NCBI GenBank assembly: GCA_964653595.1 | Contig: CAZZHH010000021.1 | Coordinates: 1-58,284 of the forward strand | Length of the DNA stretch: 58,284 nt | Direction of reading: 5' to 3' | DNA from: JBAXTE01 sp964653595 | GTDB lineage: Bacteria; Bacteroidota; Bacteroidia; Bacteroidales; WCHB1-69 | Part shown: one piece after another, positions 17,058 through 25,566 of the stretch | Numbering within the stretch: the stretch's first letter is position 1 | Layout: every line of letters starts with the position of its first letter | Program-made: the position numbers and the translations under genes | Notes under the pieces: model-generated | What the model was told of the DNA's origin: nothing | The model's database searches: none | The model's input: only the letters and a program-made list of their open reading frames with translations

Positions 17058-19850
17058 ATGAAAAGAAAATTAACCATTTTTTTGTCTTTTGCACTGCTAA
17101 TCATTGGATTAAATGCACAAGCACAAACCTATTTGATGGGTGCTGCAGGAGCTAGAACCGTTACTGGTTGCAATCTCACCATTTACGACAATGGAGGAGC
17201 TGCCGGAAATTATGGAGCCAACCGCAACGACACCATGACAATCTTATCGGGCACTCCAGGGACACCTTCGGTTAAAATAACTATTGAATCTGGAGATATT
17301 GCAATTGACGACTCCTTGTTTATTTACAACAGCAGCACTTGCGATCCAGCAAAATTGGTATACATGGGACCGCTTAATGCTCCGTTTTTTAACAATAGCA
17401 ACATGATTATATTTGGCGACTGGTCTACCTACGCTACCATCGACAATCCAACTGGAGCAATCACTTTAAGATTTAAAACGAATGGAGCAAATGATGGTGC
17501 TGGTTTCAAAATCACCACTGCTTGTCAAGCTCCTTGTCAACGTATTGTCGCTTATATAGATACTGTAGCTTCTTTTCCTAACCCTCACCGATTAACTCCC
17601 GACGATGGATATAAATACATAGATTTATGCCAAAACGACACTATTCATTTGGTAGCTAATGCCTTTTTTATCGACAATAATTATGCATACCAACAAACTC
17701 TCGACTCTTGTACTTTTAAATGGAGTTTGGGAGACATTGTGGTAACCAATCCAATGGGAGTTACTACGGTTGATCACGTTTATGCATCAGGAAGAGGGTA
17801 CGATGTAGTACTAAACATTACCGATCAACGAAACTGCTTTAATTTGAACTTTTCTGGAATGCGAGTGCGCACATCTGTAAACCCAATTACAACCATAGGT
17901 ACACTAGAAGACATGTGTTCTGGCACTACACGCTTGATATCTGTTGGTTATAGCGACTCTTCCGATGTTTTAGTATCCCCAATTACAAGTATTCAAGAAT
18001 CTAGTTTGTCGTTCGACAGTACCATGTATGTACCCGACGGCGACAACTGCCCTGGGATGCCAGCTTGTTATAACACGTATGTGACATTCAACTCCTTTGC
18101 CCCTGGTGCAAAAATAACCGGTGCCGATGATATCTTATCCATCTGTTTTACGATGGAACACTCATTCTTGGGCGACTTACAGTTTAGAGTTGTTTGTCCA
18201 ACAGGACTATCCACCATTACACATGCTCAGCCTAACGGCGGCGGCCGTTTTTTAGGACTCCCTATAGATGGATCCAACTCTTGTGACGCCAGTCCGGCTC
18301 AACGAGGAGTGGGTTGGAACTACTGTTGGAGCGAATATCCATCCTATTCATACCATGGTACTGCTCCCAATTACTTACATCAAAACCAATCGGGTACTAG
18401 CTGCGACTCGTCCAACAGACAAAACCACACCAACTATTACAAACCGATGAATTCATTCAGCAGTCTGATTGGTTGCGACCTTAATGGTACTTGGTCGATC
18501 GAAATATGTGACCTTTGGGGAGTTGATGATGGTTGGATCTTCCAATGGCAATTAAATTTAGACCCTTCTCTATTACCAACTCCTTGGACCTACTCTATTG
18601 GTGTGGACAATGTATTGTGGACTGGTGCTTTTATCAACCAACAAAGCGACTCTACCGCTCTCCTTAATCCATCATTAGGAGGCACATACAACTACACTTT
18701 CTCGGTAATTGATGATTTTGGCTGTGCATATGATTCCATAATGCATTTAGAAGTTATTGAAACACCTACTCCAAATCTTGGTAACGACACCTCATTCTGC
18801 GACAACGGAACAATTATAATTTTAGACCCACATTATGGCATTGCATCCACTTCTTATAGTTGGAGTGATTTTACTACCGACCCAACGTTGCCAATATTAA
18901 CTCCTGGCACCTATATGCTAACCGTAACAAATCAGAATAGTAACATCAGCTGTACTGCATACGACACGATAACCGTGCAATATTATCCGCAACCTGTTGC
19001 TGAATTTTCGGCAACACCAATTGAAGGATGTTCTCCCTTGCTGGTTCGTTTTTCTGACCTGTCGACACCTACCGATATAAACTATGTATATGCATGGGAT
19101 TTTGGCGATCCAGCAGCGCAAGTAAACACTTCTGCTTTAAAGAATCCCGAACACCTTTATACACAATATGGCAACTTTGATGTGTCGGTATTGATTACCA
19201 CCCCTGAGGGCTGTACATCTACCATCACTAAACCTGGATATATTAAAGTGCATCCAACTCCCGAAGCACATTTTACTCCTAATCCTCAGAATGCATCCTT
19301 ATCGGATAATCCAAATGTAGTTTTTACAAATGAAACGGAGAATTTTATATTATCGGAAACTACCTGGTTCTGGAACTTCCAAGATGGATCTACTTCCACC
19401 GACATGCATACATCACACATTTATACAGCACCAGGCGATTACGATGTTTACTTAGTAGCTAGAAATTCTTACGGGTGTTCTGACACAGTTTATAAAACAG
19501 TAATCGTAGAAGACGAACTATTCATCCCCAATATTTTAACTCCAGATGGCGACAATAATAACGACATTTTAGTAATTGGGAACCTCAACACAAACAGGGA
19601 CAATGTTTTAAAAATTTACGACCGTTGGGGTAAGAAAGTATACGAAAAGAAAAATTACAATACTACTTCCCTTTGCCAAAAAATGGATGCTACTGGAAAG
19701 TCATGGCAATGCGGATCTGTTGAGAATTCTGACAAAGGTTGGAATGGCGAGGGTTGCGCAGATGGAGTCTATTTCTATACCTTCCACTACGAAGGAATGA
19801 TAAAAACGGTAGATAAAAACGGATCCATTACCATTATTGGAAGCAAATAA
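17058..19850 (+). CDS. T9SS type B cargo: CUB-like, P-domain-like and PKD modules
   Basis: 930 residues. The start at 17058 is chosen because MKRKLTIFLSFALLIIGLNAQAQ is a clean signal peptide. Residues about 40-155 look like a CUB domain (LTIYDNGG...SVKITIES...DSLFIY...ITLRFKTNG). Residues about 300-510 resemble a proprotein-convertase P domain (DILSICFTMEHSFLGDLQFRVVCPTG ... GTWSIEICDLWGVDDGWIFQWQLNL). PKD folds follow (YAWDFGD, PEHLYTQYG; TWFWNFQDGS, HIYTAPGDY). The end (IPNILTPDGDNNND, LKIYDRWGKKVYE, CADGVYFYTF) is the gliding-motility-associated type B sorting domain, so the protein is exported through the type IX system. I see no catalytic domain; a surface binding or adhesive role is inferred. 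Confidence 0.88.
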   Translation: MKRKLTIFLSFALLIIGLNAQAQTYLMGAAGARTVTGCNLTIYDNGGAAGNYGANRNDTMTILSGTPGTPSVKITIESGDIAIDDSLFIYNSSTCDPAKLVYMGPLNAPFFNNSNMIIFGDWSTYATIDNPTGAITLRFKTNGANDGAGFKITTACQAPCQRIVAYIDTVASFPNPHRLTPDDGYKYIDLCQNDTIHLVANAFFIDNNYAYQQTLDSCTFKWSLGDIVVTNPMGVTTVDHVYASGRGYDVVLNITDQRNCFNLNFSGMRVRTSVNPITTIGTLEDMCSGTTRLISVGYSDSSDVLVSPITSIQESSLSFDSTMYVPDGDNCPGMPACYNTYVTFNSFAPGAKITGADDILSICFTMEHSFLGDLQFRVVCPTGLSTITHAQPNGGGRFLGLPIDGSNSCDASPAQRGVGWNYCWSEYPSYSYHGTAPNYLHQNQSGTSCDSSNRQNHTNYYKPMNSFSSLIGCDLNGTWSIEICDLWGVDDGWIFQWQLNLDPSLLPTPWTYSIGVDNVLWTGAFINQQSDSTALLNPSLGGTYNYTFSVIDDFGCAYDSIMHLEVIETPTPNLGNDTSFCDNGTIIILDPHYGIASTSYSWSDFTTDPTLPILTPGTYMLTVTNQNSNISCTAYDTITVQYYPQPVAEFSATPIEGCSPLLVRFSDLSTPTDINYVYAWDFGDPAAQVNTSALKNPEHLYTQYGNFDVSVLITTPEGCTSTITKPGYIKVHPTPEAHFTPNPQNASLSDNPNVVFTNETENFILSETTWFWNFQDGSTSTDMHTSHIYTAPGDYDVYLVARNSYGCSDTVYKTVIVEDELFIPNILTPDGDNNNDILVIGNLNTNRDNVLKIYDRWGKKVYEKKNYNTTSLCQKMDATGKSWQCGSVENSDKGWNGEGCADGVYFYTFHYEGMIKTVDKNGSITIIGSK

Positions 19851-19876
19851 TTGAATACCATATTTTCGAAATTTCT

Positions 19877-19910
19877 ACAAGGCTAATCTTCAACGGTTAG
19901 CCTTGTTTGT
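19877..19910 (+). terminator. Terminator after the T9SS type B protein gene
   Basis: A perfect 10-bp stem (ACAAGGCTAA at 19877-19886 with 19897-19906) followed by a short T-rich run. Confidence 0.7.
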
Positions 19911-20013
19911 TATATCAATCGTAAAATTTATATACTATTTTTTGCCATCGTAGATAATAAAAAAAAATGACATAAAATAGCATTGTAAATGAATTCAACT
20001 AAAATAATGTTTG

Positions 20014-20021
20014 TATCTTTG
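20014..20021 (+). promoter_or_regulatory. -7 promoter element for the PorE-like gene
   Basis: TATCTTTG matches TAnnTTTG, 56 bp from the ATG at 20070. Confidence 0.6.
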
Positions 20022-20069
20022 AAATCAAAAAACAACCAACTAGTTTTTAATATTTAATTCCTTCAAATT

Positions 20070-22112
20070 ATGCTATTCTGGAGATATAATAAGATAATTG
20101 TTTTCTTTTTAACACTCATGGCTCTTTCTGTAACAGGATTTTCGCAAGATGATGACGAAGACTCGTTGGAGGAGGGATGTGTTAGTATTCAAAAAATTGG
20201 CAAGAGCTCACGAAAAAGTTTTGAAAAGGCAAAGAAATTATATCAAGAGCGTAAGTTTTCCGAAGCTACCTCTCTTTTGATGGAATTAGCAGAAGAGGAA
20301 CCTACGTTTGCTGAATCTTTTTATTTAATGGGTATAATAAATTTAAAACAGTTAGAAAAACTAGATTCTCAAAACCCAGGGAAAGGAAACATTCCATCCG
20401 ACGCCTATAGAAACTCCATCATAAACAAAGCGATTGTGAATTTTCAGGCTGCCATAAGGGTTTGTAAGGATGTTAAAATTGACAGTTACTTTTTTTTAGG
20501 GAAACTATTATTTTCACAAGAGAAATATAAAGAAGCAGCCATCCCATTAGATTATTTCATTAAGAATGCGGACACAGACAAGTTTGGAGATGACATGTAT
20601 GAAGCTAAAAACCACTACGAATACTGTCTATTTTTAGATAAAGTGATGAACAATCCGGTGCCTTTTAACTTAAAAAAAGTAGAGGGAGTCTCCTCCGAAA
20701 ACCATGAATATCTTTTTTGCATATCCCCAGATGATGAAATTTGCTTTTACACTCGTGTATTAACTCCTGAAGTTCAAAGAGGATATCCGTCGGAGTCGAA
20801 GCCAAAGGAGTTTTTCTATGTCAGCTATCGTGATTCGAATCAACGATTTGACAAAGGGACTCAGATGCCAAAACCTTTTAATCAAGGAGGGAGTGAAGGC
20901 AGTCCTACTATTACCGTAGATAACCGGTTGATGATTTTTGCAAAAGTTACTATGGTAAATGGGTATCCAAATAGCGATTTATACTATTCTGAATTTTTAG
21001 ACGAAGAGTGGTCACCCATTAAAAATTTAGGTCCAACCATCAACAATCCAAATACATGGGAAAGTCAACCCAGTATCAGTGCAGACGGAAAAACATTGTA
21101 TTTTATTACCGATAGAGATTCCAAAAATAAAGGGTTAGAAATATATGTTTCCTACAGAAACGGAGATGGTAGTTGGGGAAAAGCAGAACCCCTTAGTGAT
21201 GAAATTAACTCTATAAAAAATGAAAAAACACCCTTCATTCATAGCGATAGTCAAACGCTATACTTCTCTTCTGATGGACATGCAAGAGTAGATAAAATGG
21301 ATATTTTTTTCTCAAAGATGGAGGTTAATGGGAAATGGATGAAGCCAAAAAACATAGGTGTTCCAATAAATACAGAAGGGGATGATGTTGGATTTTTTGT
21401 TAGCACCGATGGCACAAAAGGATATTACAGTTCGGACGTTTCTGGAAATTTCGATTTATACTCATTTGAGTTATATGCCGAAGCCCGACCACAGAAGGTA
21501 GTAGTTATCAAAGGAGAGGTAACCTCCGAAAATGGAGAGCCAATAAAGGCTATTGTAGAATTAAAAAATACAGAAACAAAAACGGTAACTCAAATTCCAA
21601 TTGAATCATCCACAGGAAAATACGCAACAGTTGCACTACAAAAAAACGATTATGTTTTAACCGTTAAGAAAGATGGATATGCTTATGAAACAAAATACAT
21701 CGATTCTAAAGACACTACCACTTCTATAAAACATGTAGTTGATTTTGCTATTAGCCCCATTGAAGAGGGCAAAAGTTACAAGCTTAACGACATTTACTTT
21801 GAGACAAATTCTTACGAATTAACGAAAGAGTCAAAATTAGTGATAGATGCATTTATCGATTTTTTAACCGACAATTCATCGGTAGTAGTTCAAATACAGG
21901 GACATACAGATAATATAGGAAAAGATGCCGACAATATGATTCTTTCGGAGAATAGAGCAAAATCAGTATATGATTATATTCTAGAAAATGGCATACCTAA
22001 TAGCCGATTAACATATAAAGGATTTGGAAAAACAAAACCTGTAGCAACGAACGATAATGAAGAAGGAAGATCTAAGAATCGTCGGACGGTTTTCGTAATC
22101 TTAAAACAATAG
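20070..22112 (+). CDS. PorE-like OmpA-family protein (TPR, PD40 propeller, CRD, OmpA)
   Basis: 680 residues. After a signal peptide (VTGFSQ) come TPR-like helices (about 50-190), PD40 beta-propeller repeats (about 210-470; SQPSISADGKTLYFITDRD, LYFSSDGHARVDKMDIFFS), a carboxypeptidase-regulatory-like domain (about 478-560; VVIKGEVTSENGEPIKA) and an OmpA peptidoglycan-binding domain (about 570-680; NDIYFETNSYELTKES, IQGHTDNIG, LSENRAKSVYDYI). The Asp of GHTDN and the Arg of ENRA are the usual diaminopimelate ligands. This order and length match Porphyromonas PorE, which ties the T9SS to peptidoglycan, but other Bacteroidota OmpA paralogues share the architecture. No lipobox was seen. It lies next to a T9SS cargo gene. 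Confidence 0.75.
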   Translation: MLFWRYNKIIVFFLTLMALSVTGFSQDDDEDSLEEGCVSIQKIGKSSRKSFEKAKKLYQERKFSEATSLLMELAEEEPTFAESFYLMGIINLKQLEKLDSQNPGKGNIPSDAYRNSIINKAIVNFQAAIRVCKDVKIDSYFFLGKLLFSQEKYKEAAIPLDYFIKNADTDKFGDDMYEAKNHYEYCLFLDKVMNNPVPFNLKKVEGVSSENHEYLFCISPDDEICFYTRVLTPEVQRGYPSESKPKEFFYVSYRDSNQRFDKGTQMPKPFNQGGSEGSPTITVDNRLMIFAKVTMVNGYPNSDLYYSEFLDEEWSPIKNLGPTINNPNTWESQPSISADGKTLYFITDRDSKNKGLEIYVSYRNGDGSWGKAEPLSDEINSIKNEKTPFIHSDSQTLYFSSDGHARVDKMDIFFSKMEVNGKWMKPKNIGVPINTEGDDVGFFVSTDGTKGYYSSDVSGNFDLYSFELYAEARPQKVVVIKGEVTSENGEPIKAIVELKNTETKTVTQIPIESSTGKYATVALQKNDYVLTVKKDGYAYETKYIDSKDTTTSIKHVVDFAISPIEEGKSYKLNDIYFETNSYELTKESKLVIDAFIDFLTDNSSVVVQIQGHTDNIGKDADNMILSENRAKSVYDYILENGIPNSRLTYKGFGKTKPVATNDNEEGRSKNRRTVFVILKQ

Positions 22113-22142
22113 GTGACTTCTAAAAATTGATTTTTCAGCGTT

Positions 22143-22201
22143 GGTTTTCAATTTTGAAATCCTCACATACGACAGTATGCTGCGGTTTCAAAATTTTAAC
22201 C
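22143..22201. repeat. Large imperfect stem-loop after the PorE-like gene
   Basis: Arms 22143-22162 and 22184-22201 are imperfect reverse complements (GGTT...TTGAAATCC against GGTTTCAAAAT...AACC). An inner hairpin CATAC/GTATG occupies 22166-22179. It sits between the stop codon and the strong terminator. Confidence 0.55.
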
Positions 22202-22243
22202 GCCTCGAAAAAACTAATTTTGAGAAGCCCCCAAAGGTATGTG

Positions 22244-22287
22244 AATAATAAAAAAGCCAACTTTTTCAAGTTGGCTTTTTTATTATT
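22244..22287. terminator. Bidirectional terminator between PorE-like gene and thiolase
   Basis: A perfect 20-bp stem (22244-22263 with 22268-22287), loop TTTC, with T-tracts on both strands around the core AAGCCAACTT. Confidence 0.92.
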
Positions 22288-22298
22288 GGTAATCAGAA

Positions 22299-23504
22299 TC
22301 AAATATTCTTCAAAATTACAGCAGTTCCCATGCCACCACCGATGCACAATGAAGCCAGTCCGTATTGTTTGCCAGAGCGTTTCATTTCGTGAATCAAGCT
22401 CACGGTGATTCTGTTTCCGGAAGCACCAATCGGATGTCCCAAAGCAATGGCACCTCCGTTAATGTTACAAACTTGGTCAATCCACTCTCTTTTAACTCCG
22501 TGATCTTGGCACAATTGAGTAATAACGCCCAATGACTGAGCTGCAAACGCTTCGTTAAGTTCCAAAACTTCCATCTCGGACAGTTTCATGTTTGCTTTAC
22601 GAAGTGCGTTTCCAATTGCAGGAACAGGTCCCATGCCCATGATTGCAGGATCTACACCACCTTGACCAACGGCAACGATTTCTACCATCGGAGTCAATCC
22701 AAACTCTTTCACCGCTTCTTCAGATGCGATTAGCATAAAAGACGCACCGTCGTTAATACCAGAAGCATTTCCGGCAGTTACCGTTCCATCTTTTTTGAAT
22801 GCAGGTCGTAATGCAGCCAACTTTTCAGGAGTTGAAGTGCGGTTTACGAACTCATCCGTATCAAAAGTGATGGTCTCTTTTTTGGTTACAATTTGCACAG
22901 GTACAATTTCCTTTTTGAATTTACCACCATCGATAGCTTTGGCAGCATTTTGTTGCGATTTAAAGGAAAATTCATCTTGTTGTTCGCGAGTGATTCCATA
23001 TTTTTCGGCAATATTTTCAGCGGTTATTCCCATATGAAGATCGCTGAACGCATCGGTAAGACCATCCACAATCATGGTATCAACAGCTTTAAATTCTCCC
23101 ATTTTGATTCCATTACGGATGGAGGCTGGCAATGCAAAAGCGGCACCCGACATCGACTCAGTACCACCAGCAATAACTAGGTTTGCTTCGCCAGCTTTGA
23201 TGTTGGTGTATGCATTGAGAATGGCTTTCATCCCACTACCACAAATCATGTTGATACCATAAGCAGGAACCTCTTGTGGAATTCCAGCTTTGATAGCTGC
23301 TTGACGCGCAATACCTTGTTTTTGTCCAGCAGAAAGAATGTTTCCCACTATCACTTCATCAATTTTAGAAGGATTAATTTTTGTCTCTTCTAAAATATTT
23401 TTAATGACGATAGAACCCAATTCTGCAGCACTGACACCAGCGATGGTTCCGCTGAACTTACCAATTGCCGTACGTTTTGCGGCAACAATAAAAACTTTGC
23501 TCAT
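22299..23504 (-). CDS. Acetyl-CoA C-acetyltransferase (thiolase)
   Basis: 401 residues. It cleaves acetoacetyl-CoA with CoA to two acetyl-CoA, or the reverse. Nucleophile Cys88 lies in NMICGSGMKA; NEAFAAQ, the His of GHPIGASG and the second Cys of CIGGGMG complete the active site. As last gene of the leftward lysine-fermentation operon it would handle the acetoacetyl-CoA made when lysine carbon is degraded, yielding acetyl-CoA for acetate and ATP. It lies 58 bp after the CoA-transferase gene and ends at a strong bidirectional terminator. Confidence 0.95.
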   Translation of the reverse strand: MSKVFIVAAKRTAIGKFSGTIAGVSAAELGSIVIKNILEETKINPSKIDEVIVGNILSAGQKQGIARQAAIKAGIPQEVPAYGINMICGSGMKAILNAYTNIKAGEANLVIAGGTESMSGAAFALPASIRNGIKMGEFKAVDTMIVDGLTDAFSDLHMGITAENIAEKYGITREQQDEFSFKSQQNAAKAIDGGKFKKEIVPVQIVTKKETITFDTDEFVNRTSTPEKLAALRPAFKKDGTVTAGNASGINDGASFMLIASEEAVKEFGLTPMVEIVAVGQGGVDPAIMGMGPVPAIGNALRKANMKLSEMEVLELNEAFAAQSLGVITQLCQDHGVKREWIDQVCNINGGAIALGHPIGASGNRITVSLIHEMKRSGKQYGLASLCIGGGMGTAVILKNI

Positions 23505-23562
23505 ATTGTATATTTTTTATAAGTTAATTTTCAATCTATACATTGACTTTTTAGAAGTCCAA

Positions 23563-24222
23563 TTATGATTTCATTGGAATCAAATCGTTGGCGATAATCA
23601 GTTTAGCTTCGGTTTGAGCTTGAACTTCTTCCACTGTAAACTCAGGATGAATTTCTTTTAAGACGATTCCTTCTTTTGTAATCTCCATCACACCCATTTC
23701 GGTAACAATTAAATTCACTTGACCAGCAGCGGTTAATGGAAGGGTACATTTTTTTAGGATTTTATGAGCACCACCTGCAGTATGTTCCATTGCAAGGATC
23801 ACTTTTTTTGCACCTACTAGCAAGTCCATTGCACCACCCATTCCTGGGGTTTTTTTACCAGGAATCATCCAATTCGCTAAATCACCTTTTTCATCCACTT
23901 GCATTGCTCCAAGAACAGTAACATCTACATGACCTCCACGAATAACAGCAAACGACATGGCACTATCGAATGAAGAGGCACCTGCATTGGCTGTAATGAA
24001 TCCACCACCAGCATTGGTAAGATTCAAATCTTCAGTTCCGGCTTCAGGAGTCTGTCCTATTCCTAACAATCCATTCTCAGACTGTAAGGTAAGTTTCATT
24101 CCTTGTGGAAGATAATCGGGAACCAATGTTGGTAATCCTATCCCTAAATTTACCACATCTCCATCATGAAGTTCAAGTGCTACACGACGTGCGATGACTT
24201 CTCTAACTTGTTTTTTGTCCAT
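23563..24222 (-). CDS. atoA: CoA-transferase subunit B (acetoacetate/butyrate type)
   Basis: 219 residues, normal for the B (beta) subunit of the SCOT/AtoDA family. Catalytic Glu49 is in QSENGLLGIG; VVNLGIGLPTLVPDY precedes it and GGAMDLLVGAKKVI follows. In lysine fermentation the enzyme moves CoA between butyryl-CoA or acetate and acetoacetate/3-keto acids. The active enzyme needs an A subunit, and none is encoded in this operon or elsewhere in the window. It starts 13 bp after kamE. Exact acyl specificity cannot be read from the sequence. Confidence 0.92.
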   Translation of the reverse strand: MDKKQVREVIARRVALELHDGDVVNLGIGLPTLVPDYLPQGMKLTLQSENGLLGIGQTPEAGTEDLNLTNAGGGFITANAGASSFDSAMSFAVIRGGHVDVTVLGAMQVDEKGDLANWMIPGKKTPGMGGAMDLLVGAKKVILAMEHTAGGAHKILKKCTLPLTAAGQVNLIVTEMGVMEITKEGIVLKEIHPEFTVEEVQAQTEAKLIIANDLIPMKS

Positions 24223-24235
24223 ATTGTTGATATTT

Positions 24236-25027
24236 TTATTTGCTTTCCAATCTTCTGTTCAACTCTTGAGCGGCATACGAAGCTACATCATCTGCGTATG
24301 AATTCATGCTAAACCCAGCATCATAACCTAGCTCTTGGGCTAGTTCATGAGAGATTCTAGGACCACCACAAATCAAAATCACTTTATCTCGTAGTCCTTC
24401 TGCTTCGAGCATCTCCACTAATTCAGTGAGATTTTGGATGTGTACATCTTTTTGTGTTACCGTTTGGGAGACGAGTAACACATCTGCTTTCATCTCGATC
24501 GCTTTGGCAATAAATTCATCGTTTGGAACTTGGCTACCCATGTTGAGGGCTTCAATCATCTCATATCTTTCCAGTCCGTAGTGGCCAGCATATCCTTTCA
24601 TGTTCATAATTGCATCAATGCCCACGGTATGAGCATCTGTTCCTGTACTTGCTCCAACTACCACCATTTTGCGTCCAATATGTTCACGGATAAAGTCATC
24701 TGTTTCATGCATATCCATCACGGTAGATTCTACTTTTGGCACATGAATCGTTGTGTAATCCACAGTATGTGTGCATGTTCCGTAACAATTAAAAAAGGTA
24801 AAACCTTCGGTAAGTTCTTTATAAAAAACCACTTGAGGATTTTCGAAACCCATTTTTTTCATCAGCAATTTAGCTGCTTCAATGGATTCGTCGTTACAGG
24901 GTACAGGTAGAGTAAAACTCATTTGGGTTTTCCCATCGTTCATTGTGTCGCCGTATGGCTTTATCTTTTTAAGGTCGAGCGTAATGTCAAAATCACGGCC
25001 CTCCATTGAATATAATCCACCACTCAT
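24236..25027 (-). CDS. kamE: Lysine 5,6-aminomutase beta subunit (B12-binding)
   Basis: 263 residues. With KamD it moves the terminal amino group of D-lysine or L-beta-lysine from C6 to C5 by adenosylcobalamin and PLP radical chemistry. The cobalamin motif DAHTVG places the cobalt ligand at His133, and the PLP-binding Lys144 is in NMKGYAGHYGLERY; both numbers agree with the Clostridium sticklandii enzyme as I recall it. The Rossmann core continues (VLLVSQTVTQKDVH, ILICGGPRIS). In this genome kamE is separated from kamD by about 540 bp holding an S23-like gene. Confidence 0.97.
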   Translation of the reverse strand: MSGGLYSMEGRDFDITLDLKKIKPYGDTMNDGKTQMSFTLPVPCNDESIEAAKLLMKKMGFENPQVVFYKELTEGFTFFNCYGTCTHTVDYTTIHVPKVESTVMDMHETDDFIREHIGRKMVVVGASTGTDAHTVGIDAIMNMKGYAGHYGLERYEMIEALNMGSQVPNDEFIAKAIEMKADVLLVSQTVTQKDVHIQNLTELVEMLEAEGLRDKVILICGGPRISHELAQELGYDAGFSMNSYADDVASYAAQELNRRLESK

Positions 25028-25080
25028 ATATTTATTTTTTTTTGCTTATGTTTTTAATTGTATTCTTTAACAAAATTTAA

Positions 25081-25123
25081 AAAGGTAAAGGGTGCAAGGC
25101 AAAAGGTTCAGGGTGCGCAAAGC
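25081..25123. repeat. Two imperfect 21-bp direct repeats beside the S23 gene
   Basis: AAAGGTAAAGGGTGCAAGGC (25081-25100) is followed at once by AAAGGTTCAGGGTGCGCAAAGC (25102-25123). The G-rich direct repeats lie on the downstream side of the four-helix-bundle gene and may be part of an inserted unit. Confidence 0.55.
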
Positions 25124-25166
25124 GTGATAAAAGATACGTATTATCAATTTCATAACTTTAGTTTTT

Positions 25167-25520
25167 TTAATTCTTTCTGTATTCAATTAGTTTATAAATC
25201 TTAGATGATAGATTTTTTGCCTTATCAATTAATTGAGTTGCAACTTCTTCTTTTACAATGGAAACTTTTGAAGCAATATACAATTGAGTTCGTAATTCTC
25301 CGCATGATCCCTTTGCTATATACAAATATTGAATAAATTCTTTATTGGTTTGTCTTTCAAATCCTTCAGCAATATTTGAGGGCACAGAAATAGCAGAACG
25401 TTGCATTTGATCACGAAATCCAAAATCTCGACAATCTTTCAGATGCTCGTACACCTGCAAAGAAAGGCTCACCGCTTCTTTCCAAATATCTAAATCCTCA
25501 AAACACTTCACTGAACTCAT
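25167..25520 (-). CDS. Four-helix-bundle protein, 23S rRNA-intervening-sequence (S23) family
   Basis: 117 residues. FEDLDIWKEAVSLSLQVYEHLK, RSAISVPSNIAEGFER, EFIQYLYIAKGSCGELRTQLY and a C-terminal helix ending KIYKLIEYRKN match the S23/IVP four-helix-bundle family. Members were first found in intervening sequences of 23S rRNA genes, and relatives accompany diversity-generating retroelements as Avd; the free-standing role is unknown. It sits 46 bp after kamD and 139 bp before kamE, interrupting two genes whose products form one enzyme. No reverse transcriptase or template repeat is nearby. Confidence 0.9.
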   Translation of the reverse strand: MSSVKCFEDLDIWKEAVSLSLQVYEHLKDCRDFGFRDQMQRSAISVPSNIAEGFERQTNKEFIQYLYIAKGSCGELRTQLYIASKVSIVKEEVATQLIDKAKNLSSKIYKLIEYRKN

Positions 25521-25566
25521 CTAAATTTCTATTTTAATTATCGATTATCCTTCACCTTGTATCATT

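Noticed and set aside
25167..25520. Diversity-generating retroelement accessory gene (avd)
   Set aside because: No reverse transcriptase, template repeat or C-type-lectin target gene is nearby; the gene is an S23-family member standing alone.
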